Position numbers and translations under genes: made by a program. This document shows, in pieces, positions 56,601 through 64,000 of a DNA stretch of 64,000 nucleotides. Position 1 is the first letter of the stretch; the number at the start of each line of letters is the position of its first letter. Below the pieces are notes generated by a model that saw nothing but the letters and a program-made list of their open reading frames with translations, had not been told where the DNA came from and made no database searches. Source of the stretch: Auanema rhodensis (lineage: Eukaryota > Nematoda > Chromadorea > Rhabditida > Rhabditidae); NCBI GenBank assembly GCA_964057225.1, contig OZ059895.1:20718688-20782687 (forward strand), written 5' to 3'.

Positions 56601-59150
56601 ATATTAGTCTAAAAACAAATTTTTATTAATATTGGTGCATGGTAACCATGACTTTGAAATTTACGTGAACTTTAATTTATGCTAATTAAGTGTACACATG
56701 ATGTGCACTTGGTATGTAACTCGCTTCACGTCAAAGATAAAAAGATGAGGTTTTCAAAATTAGATTCCCCATGTCCATATTAGTCTAAAAACAAATTTTT
56801 ATTAATATTGGTGCATGGTAACCATGACTTTGAAATTTACGTGAACTTTAATTTATGCTAATTAAGTGTACACATGATGTGCGCTTGGTATGTAACTCGC
56901 TTCACGTGAAAGATAAAGAGATGCGGTTTCCAAAATTAGATTCCCCATGTCCATATTAGTCTAAAAACAAATTTTTATTGATATTGGTGCATGGCAACCA
57001 TGACTTTAAAATTTACGTGAACTTTAATTTATGTTAATTAAGTGTACACATGATGTGCACTTGGTATGTAACTCGCTTCACTCAAAGATAAAGAGATGCG
57101 GTTTTCAAAATTAGATTCCCCATGTCCATATTAGTCTAAAAACAATTTTTTATCAATATTGGTGCATGGTAACCATGACTTTGAAATTTACGTGAACTTT
57201 AATTTATGCTAATTAAGTGTACACATGATGTGCGCTTGGTATGTAACTCTCTTCACGTGAAAGATAAAGAGATGCGGTTTTCAAAATTAGATTCCTCATG
57301 TCCATATTAGTCTAAAAACGAATTTTTATTGATATTAATGCATGGTAACCATGACTTTAAAATTTACGTGAACTTTAATTTATGCTAATTAAGTGTACAC
57401 ATGATATGCACTTGGTATGTAACTCGCTTCACGTCAAAGATAAAGAGATGCGGTTTTCAAAATTAGATTCCCCATGTCCATATTAGCCTAAAAACAAATT
57501 TTTTATTGATATTGGTGCATGGTAACCATGACTTTGAAATTTACGTGAACTTTAATTTATGCTAATTAAGTGTACACGTGATGTGCACTTGGTATGTAAC
57601 TCGCTTCACGTGAAAGATAAAGAGATGCGGTTTTCAAAATTAGATTCCCCATGTCCATATTAGTCTAAACACAAATTTTTATTGATATTGGTGCATGGTA
57701 ACCATGACTTTGAAATTTACGTGAACTTTAATTTATGCTAATTAAGTGTACACGTGATGTGCACTTGGTATGTAACTCGCTTCACGTGAAAGATAAAAAG
57801 ATGCGGTTTTCAAAATTAGATTCCCCATGTCCATGTTAGTCTAAAAACAAATTTCTATTAATATTGGTGCATGGTAACTATGACTTTGAAATTTACGTGA
57901 ACTTTAATTTATGCTAATTAAGTGTACACATGATGTGCACTTGGTATGTAACTCGCTTCAAGTGAAAGATAAAGAGATGCGCTTTTCAAAATTAGATTTC
58001 GCATGTCCATATTAGTCTAAAAACAAATTTTTATTGATATTGGTGCATGGTAACCATGACTTTAAAATGTACGTGAACTTTAATTTATGCTAATTAAGTG
58101 TACACATGATGTGCACTTGGTATGTAACTCGCTTCACGTCAAAGATAAAGAGATGCGGTTTTCAAAATTAGATTCCCCATGTCCATATTAGTCTAAAAAC
58201 AAATTTTTATTAATATTGGTGCATGGTAACCATGACTTTGAAATTTACGTGAACTTTAATTTATGCTAATTAAGTGTACACATGATGTGCACTTGGTATG
58301 TAACTCGCTTCACGTCAAAGATAAAAAGATGAGGTTTTCAAAATTAGATTCCCCATGTCCATATTAGTCTAAAAACAAATTTTTATTAATATTGGTGCAT
58401 GGTAACCATGACTTTGAAATTTACGTGAACTTTAATTTATGCTAATTAAGTGTACACATGATGTGCACTTGGTATGTAACTCGCTTCACGTCAAAGATAA
58501 AGAGATGCGGTTTTCAAAATTAGATTCCCCATGTCCATGTTAGTCTAAAAACAAATTTCTATTAATATTGGTGCATGGTAACTATGACTTTGAAATTTAC
58601 GTGAACTTTAATTTATGCTAATTAAGTGTACACATGATGTGCACTTGGTATGTAACTCGCTTCAAGTGAAAGATAAAGAGATGCGCTTTTCAAAATTAGA
58701 TTTCGCATGTCCATATTAGTCTAAAAACAAATTTTTATTGATATTGGTGCATGGTAACCATGACTTTAAAATTTACGTGAACTTTAATTTATGCTAATTA
58801 AGTGTACACATGATGTGCACTTGGTATGTAACTCGCTTCACGTCAAAGATAAAGAGATGCGGTTTTCAAAATTAGATTCCCCATGTCCATATTAGTCTAA
58901 AAACAAATTTTTATGAATATTGGTGCATGGTAACCATGACTTTGAAATTTACGTGAACTTTAATTTATGCTAATTAAGTGTACACATGATGTGCACTTGG
59001 TATGTAACTCGCTTCACGTCAAAGATAAAGAGATGCAGTTTTGAAAATTAGATTCCCCATGTCCATATTAGTCTAAAAACAAATTTTTATTAATATTGGT
59101 GCATGGTAACCATGACTTTGAAATTTACGTGAACTTTAATTTATGCTAAT
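50700..59150 (+). repeat. Satellite B long duplication, 5104-bp offset (29-mer)
   Basis: A segment of about 3.3 kb (50700-54050) recurs at about 55800-59150 with an offset of exactly 5104 bp. Six private markers agree: GCATGGCAACC (51885/56989), GATATGCAC (about 52309/57413), CTAAACACAA (52561/57665), AAATGTACG (52971/58075), the one-base loss CTTCACTCAAAG (51977/57081) and the one-base T-run gain (about 52395/57499). The match fades near 59.05 kb, where GGTAAG monomers give way to GGTATG. Confidence 0.93.
51600..56200 (+). repeat. Satellite B higher-order repeat, 1584-bp period (9-mer), nested
   Basis: The variant ATAAAAAGATGAGG places AAAGATGAGG at 51637, 53221 and 54805, 1584 bp apart. 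The GGTAAGTAAC pair at 54071/54247 recurs at 55655/55831, also 1584 bp. The period lies inside the 5104-bp duplication (the same marker returns at 56741 and 58325, each 5104 after an earlier one). The nine-monomer expansion therefore began before the larger duplication. Confidence 0.88.
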
Positions 59151-62100
59151 TAAGTGTACACATGATGTGCACTTGGTATGTAACTCGCTTCACGTCAAAG
59201 ATAAAGAGATGCGGTTTTCAAAATTAGATTCCCCATGTCCATATTAGTCTAAAAACAATTTTTTATCAATATTGGTGCATGGTAACCATGACTTTGAAAT
59301 TTACGTGAACTTTAATTTTTGCTAATTAAGTGTACACATGATGTGCACTTGGTATGTAACTCGCTTCACGTCAAAGATAAAGAGATGCGGTTTTCAAAAT
59401 TAGATTCCCCATGTCCATATTAGTCTAAAAACAAATTTTTATTAATATTGGTGCATGGTAACCATGACTTTGAATTTTACGTGAACTTTAATTTATGCTA
59501 ATTAAGTGTACACATGATGTGCACTTGGTATGTAACTCGCTTCAAGTGAAAGATAAAGAGATGCGGTTTTCAAAATTAGATTTCGCATGTCCATATTAGT
59601 CTAAAAACAAATTTTTATTGATATTGGTGCATGGTAACCATGACTTTAAAATTTACGTGAACTTTAATTTATGCTAATTAAGTGTACACATGATGTGCGC
59701 TTGGTATGTAACTCGCTTCACGTCAAAGATAAAGAGATGCGGTTTTTAAAATTAGATTCCCCATGTCCATATAAGTCTAAAAACAAATTTTTATTAATAT
59801 TGGTGCATGGTAACCATGACTTTGAAATTTACGTGAACTTTAATTTATGCTAATTAAGTGTACACATGCTGTGCACTTGGTATGTAACTCGCTTCACGTC
59901 AAAGATAAAGAGATGCGGTTTTCAAAATTAGATTCCCCATGTCCATGTTAGTCTAAAAACAAATTTCTATTAATATTGGTGCATGGTAACTATGACTTTG
60001 AAATTTACGTGAACTTTAATTTATGCTAATTAAGTGTACACATGATGTGCACTTGGTATGTAACTCGCTTCAAGTGAAAGATAAAGAGATGCGCTTTTCA
60101 AAATTAGATTTCGCATGTCCATATTAGTCTAAAAACAAATTTTTATTGATATTGGTGCATGGTAACCATGACTTTAAAATTTACGTGAACTTTAATTTAT
60201 GCTAATTAAGTGTACACATGATGTGCACTTGGTATGTAACTCGCTTCACGTCAAAGATAAAGAGATGCGGTTTTCAAAATTAGATTCCCCATGTCCATAT
60301 TAGTCTAAAAACAAATTTTTATGAATATTGGTGCATGGTAACCATGACTTTGAAATTTACGTGAACTTTAATTTATGCTAATTAAGTGTACACATGATGT
60401 GCACTTGGTATGTAACTCGCTTCACGTCAAAGATAAAGAGATGCGGTTTTGAAAATTAGATTCCCCATGTCCATATTAGTCTAAAAACAAATTTTTATTA
60501 ATATTGGTGCATGGTAACCATGACTTTGAAATTTACGTGAACTTTAATTTATGCTAATTAAGTGTACACATGATGTGCACTTGGTATGTAACTCGCTTCA
60601 CGTCAAAGATAAAGAGATGCGGTTTTCAAAATTAGATTCCCCATGTCCATATTAGTCTAAAAACAATTTTTTATCAATATTGGTGCATGGTAACCATGAC
60701 TTTGAAATTTACGTGAACTTTAATTTTTGCTAATTAAGTGTACACATGATGTGCACTTGGTATGTAACTCGCTTCACGTCAAAGATAAAGAGATGCGGTT
60801 TTCAAAATTAGATTCCCCATGTCCATATTAGTCTAAAAACAAATTTTTATTAATATTGGTGCATGGTAACCATGACTTTGAATTTTACGTGAACTTTAAT
60901 TTATGCTAATTAAGTGTACACATGATGTGCACTTGGTATGTAACTCGCTTCAAGTGAAAGATAAAGAGATGCGGTTTTCAAAATTAGATTTCGCATGTCC
61001 ATATTAGTCTAAAAACAAATTTTTATTGATATTGGTGCATGGTAACCATGACTTTAAAATTTACGTGAACTTTAATTTATGCTAATTAAGTGTACACATG
61101 ATGTGCGCTTGGTATGTAACTCGCTTCACGTCAAAGATAAAGAGATGCGGTTTTTAAAATTAGATTCCCCATGTCCATATAAGTCTAAAAACAAATTTTT
61201 ATTAATATTGGTGCATGGTAACCATGACTTTGAAATTTACGTGAACTTTAATTTATGCTAATTAAGTGTACACATGCTGTGCACTTGGTATGTAACTCGC
61301 TTCACGTCAAAGATAAAGAGATGCGGTTTTCAAAATTAGATTCCCCATGTCCATGTTAGTCTAAAAACAAATTTCTATTAATATTGGTGCATGGTAACTA
61401 TGACTTTGAAATTTACGTGAACTTTAATTTATGCTAATTAAGTGTACACATGATGTGCACTTGGTATGTAACTCGCTTCAAGTGAAAGATAAAGAGATGC
61501 GCTTTTCAAAATTAGATTTCGCATGTCCATATTAGTCTAAAAACAAATTTTTATTGATATTGGTGCATGGTAACCATGACTTTAAAATTTACGTGAACTT
61601 TAATTTATGCTAATTAAGTGTACACATGATGTGCACTTGGTATGTAACTCGCTTCACGTCAAAGATAAAGAGATGCGGTTTTCAAAATTAGATTCCCCAT
61701 GTCCATATTAGTCTAAAAACAAATTTTTATGAATATTGGTGCATGGTAACCATGACTTTGAAATTTACGTGAACTTTAATTTATGCTAATTAAGTGTACA
61801 CATGATGTGCACTTGGTATGTAACTCGCTTCACGTCAAAGATAAAGAGATGCGGTTTTGAAAATTAGATTCCCCATGTCCATATTAGTCTAAAAACAAAT
61901 TTTTATTAATATTGGTGCATGGTAACCATGACTTTGAAATTTACGTGAACTTTAATTTATGCTAATTAAGTGTACACATGATGTGCACTTGGTATGTAAC
62001 TCGCTTCACGTCAAAGATAAAGAGATGCGGTTTTCAAAATTAGATTCCCCATGTCCATATTAGTCTAAAAACAATTTTTTATCAATATTGGTGCATGGTA

Positions 62101-62760
62101 ACCATGACTTTGAAATTTACGTGAACTTTAATTTTTGCTAATTAAGTGTACACATGATGTGCACTTGGTATGTAACTCGCTTCACGTCAAAGATAAAGAG
62201 ATGCGGTTTTCAAAATTAGATTCCCCATGTCCATATTAGTCTAAAAACAAATTTTTATTAATATTGGTGCATGGTAACCATGACTTTGAATTTTACGTGA
62301 ACTTTAATTTATGCTAATTAAGTGTACACATGATGTGCACTTGGTATGTAACTCGCTTCAAGTGAAAGATAAAGAGATGCGGTTTTCAAAATTAGATTTC
62401 GCATGTCCATATTAGTCTAAAAACAAATTTTTATTGATATTGGTGCATGGTAACCATGACTTTAAAATTTACGTGAACTTTAATTTATGCTAATTAAGTG
62501 TACACATGATGTGCGCTTGGTATGTAACTCGCTTCACGTCAAAGATAAAGAGATGCGGTTTTTAAAATTAGATTCCCCATGTCCATATAAGTCTAAAAAC
62601 AAATTTTTATTAATATTGGTGCATGGTAACCATGACTTTGAAATTTACGTGAACTTTAATTTATGCTAATTAAGTGTACACATGCTGTGCACTTGGTATG
62701 TAACTCGCTTCACGTCAAAGATAAAGAGATGCGGTTTTCAAAATTAGATTCCCCATGTCC
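58536..62760 (+). repeat. Satellite B higher-order repeat, 1408-bp period (8-mer), three copies
   Basis: The private variant TTTGAATTTTACG occurs with TGAATTTT at 59471, 60879 and 62287, each 1408 bp apart. The CCATGTTAG monomer and the monomers starting 59671, 61079 and 62487 (GATGTGCGC with GTTTTTAAAATT) follow the same step. The first copy alone has AGATGCAGTTTTG near 59033. The third copy ends where sequence switches, near 62760, to the block shared with 48.7-50.1 kb. Confidence 0.93.
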
Positions 62761-63840
62761 ATATAAGTCTAAAAACAAATTTTTATTAATATTGGTGCAT
62801 GGTAACCATGACTTTAAAATTTACGTGAACTTCAATTTATGCTAATTAAGTGTACACGTGATGTGCGCTTGGTATGTAACTCTCTTCACGTGAAAGGTAA
62901 AGAGATGCGGTTTTCAAAATTAGATTCCTCATGTCCATATTAGTCTAAAAACAAATTTTTATTGATATTGGTGCATGGTAACCATGACTTTAAAATTTAC
63001 GTGAACTTTAATTTATGCTAATTAAGTGTACACATGATGTGCACTTGGTATGTAACTTGCTTCACGTCAAAGATAAAGAGATGCGGTTTTCAAAATTAGA
63101 TTCCCCATGTCCATTTTAGTCTAAAAACGAATTTTTATTGATATTGGTGGATGGTAACCATGACTTTAAAACTTACGTGAACTTCAATTTATGCTAATTA
63201 AGTGTACACGTGATGTGCACTTGGTATGTAACTCGCTTCACGTGAAAGATAAAGAGATGCGGTTTTCAAAATTAGATTCCTCATGTCCATATTAGTCTAA
63301 AAACGAATTTTTATTGATATTGGTGCATGGTAACCATGACTTTAAAATTTACGTGAACTTTAATTTATGCTAATTAAGTGTACACATGATGTGCACTTGG
63401 TATGTAACTCGCTTCACGTCAAAGATAAAGAGATGCGGTTTTCAAAATTAGATTCCCCATGTCCATGTTAGTCTAAAAACAAATTTCTATTAATATTGGT
63501 GCATGGTAACTATGACTTTGAAATTTACGTGAACTTTAATTTATGCTAATTAAGTGTACACATGATGTGCACTTGGTATGTAACTCGCTTCAAGTGAAAG
63601 ATAAAGAGATGCGCTTTTCAAAATTAGATTTCGCATGTCCATATTAGTCTAAAAACAAATTTTTATTGATATTGGTGCATGGTAACCATGACTTTAAAAT
63701 TTACGTGAACTTTAATTTATGCTAATTAAGTGTACACATGATGTGCACTTGGTATGTAACTCGCTTCACGTCAAAGATAAAGAGATGCGGTTTTCAAAAT
63801 TAGATTCCCCATGTCCATATTAGTCTAAAAACAAATTTTT
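62487..63840 (+). repeat. Satellite B block shared with 48.76-50.1 kb
   Basis: From the GTTTTTAAAATT monomer at 62487, through GAAAGGTAAAGAG (62893), TTAAAACTTACG and TTCCTCATG, to the CCATGTTAG monomer (about 63464), the order of variants matches 48759-50090 at an offset of 13728 bp. The match ends near 63840: the upstream copy goes on with TTATGAAT, this one with TTATTAAT and then the AAAAAGATGAGG type seen at 51-55 kb. Confidence 0.85.
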
Positions 63841-64000
63841 ATTAATATTGGTGCATGGTAACCATGACTTTGAAATTTACGTGAACTTTAATTTATGCTA
63901 ATTAAGTGTACACATGATGTGCACTTGGTATGTAACTCGCTTCACGTCAAAGATAAAAAGATGAGGTTTTCAAAATTAGATTCCCCATGTCCATATTAGT

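Larger units (their letters stand above)
12271..64000 (+). repeat. Satellite B array, 176-bp monomer, about 294 copies
   Basis: Every monomer passes through ATGCTAATTAAG, then ATGTGCACTTGGTATG, AGATGCGG, CATGTCCATAT, GATATTGG and ATGGTAACCATGACTTT. One monomer hand-counted gives 176 bp and about 32% G+C. All copies face the same way, and the array runs off the right edge. The register is rigid: equivalent bases at 12681 and 62663 are 49982 bp apart, 284 monomers minus 2. The visible indels are -1 at about 35150 and 43070, -1 at 51977 and 57081, and +1 at about 52395 and 57499, which gives that total. Variation is mainly substitutions at recurring sites (GTGC/GTGT, CACGTG/CACGTC/CAAGTG, CCCCATG/TTCGCATG, GTGG/GTGC). 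No gene was found. I do not recognise the family, and a centromeric role is a reasonable inference only. Confidence 0.98.

Noticed and set aside
12681-62845. About 39 near-identical 60-codon open frames as a gene family
   Set aside because: They are the satellite B monomer read in one frame. Presence depends on one base at codon 39, neighbours with TAG are otherwise the same, and no promoter, domain or signal is apparent.
12271-64000. CRISPR array
   Set aside because: Repeats are contiguous 176-bp units without unique spacers between short repeats, and there are no cas-like genes.
12271-64000. CACGTG/TACGTG as functional promoter boxes
   Set aside because: They recur in each monomer as part of the repeat, with no adjacent gene, so a regulatory role cannot be supported from sequence.
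1-64000. Identification as a named plant centromere satellite
   Set aside because: Length fits several families (for example 176-180 bp satellites of Brassicaceae), but I do not recognise either monomer sequence as one of them, so naming one would be a guess.

Overview
The window is satellite DNA from end to end. I find no gene, RNA gene, transposon, CRISPR array or other single-copy sequence. Two unrelated-looking AT-rich tandem repeat families of nucleosome-like length fill it. This points to a eukaryotic (peri)centromeric or other heterochromatic block, resolved at long-read quality. Monomers of about 176-182 bp fit many plant centromeric satellites, and some animal ones, but I do not recognise either family, so the species stays open.

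Layout. (1) 1-4912: satellite A in forward orientation, about 27 monomers of 176, 181 or 182 bp, roughly 28% G+C. (2) 4913-4944: a short non-repeat spacer where the array flips. (3) 4945-12270: satellite A in reverse orientation, about 41 monomers, so regions 1 and 3 form one giant imperfect inverted repeat. A scarred monomer lies at 11772-11864. (4) About 12270: an abrupt switch, without spacer, to satellite B. (5) 12271-64000: satellite B, about 294 head-to-tail monomers of 176 bp, roughly 32% G+C, all in one orientation and in one register. Six single-base indels are visible, with a net drift of -2 over 50 kb.

Both arrays have a patchwork of higher-order repeats (HORs). Blocks of several monomers were re-duplicated as units, and shared private mutations show the periods. 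In A these are 363, 540, 720 and 902/1265 bp. In B they are 352 (2-mer), 528 (3-mer), 880 (5-mer), 1232 (7-mer), 1408 (8-mer), 1584 (9-mer), 1760 (10-mer), 2464 (14-mer) and 5104 bp (29-mer), plus longer-range copies about 7.9, 8.4 and 13.7 kb apart. The blocks are short and local and replace each other along the array, as expected from repeated unequal exchange or template-switch amplification.

Each B monomer has three dyad symmetries: a near-perfect 23-bp hairpin around GTGCAC, a 13-bp CATGGT-A-ACCATG dyad, and a palindromic site centred on CACGTG that varies between monomers. The recurring 60-codon open frames in B are by-products of the repeat. They appear only in monomers where one base change removes a TAG, and they are not annotated as genes.
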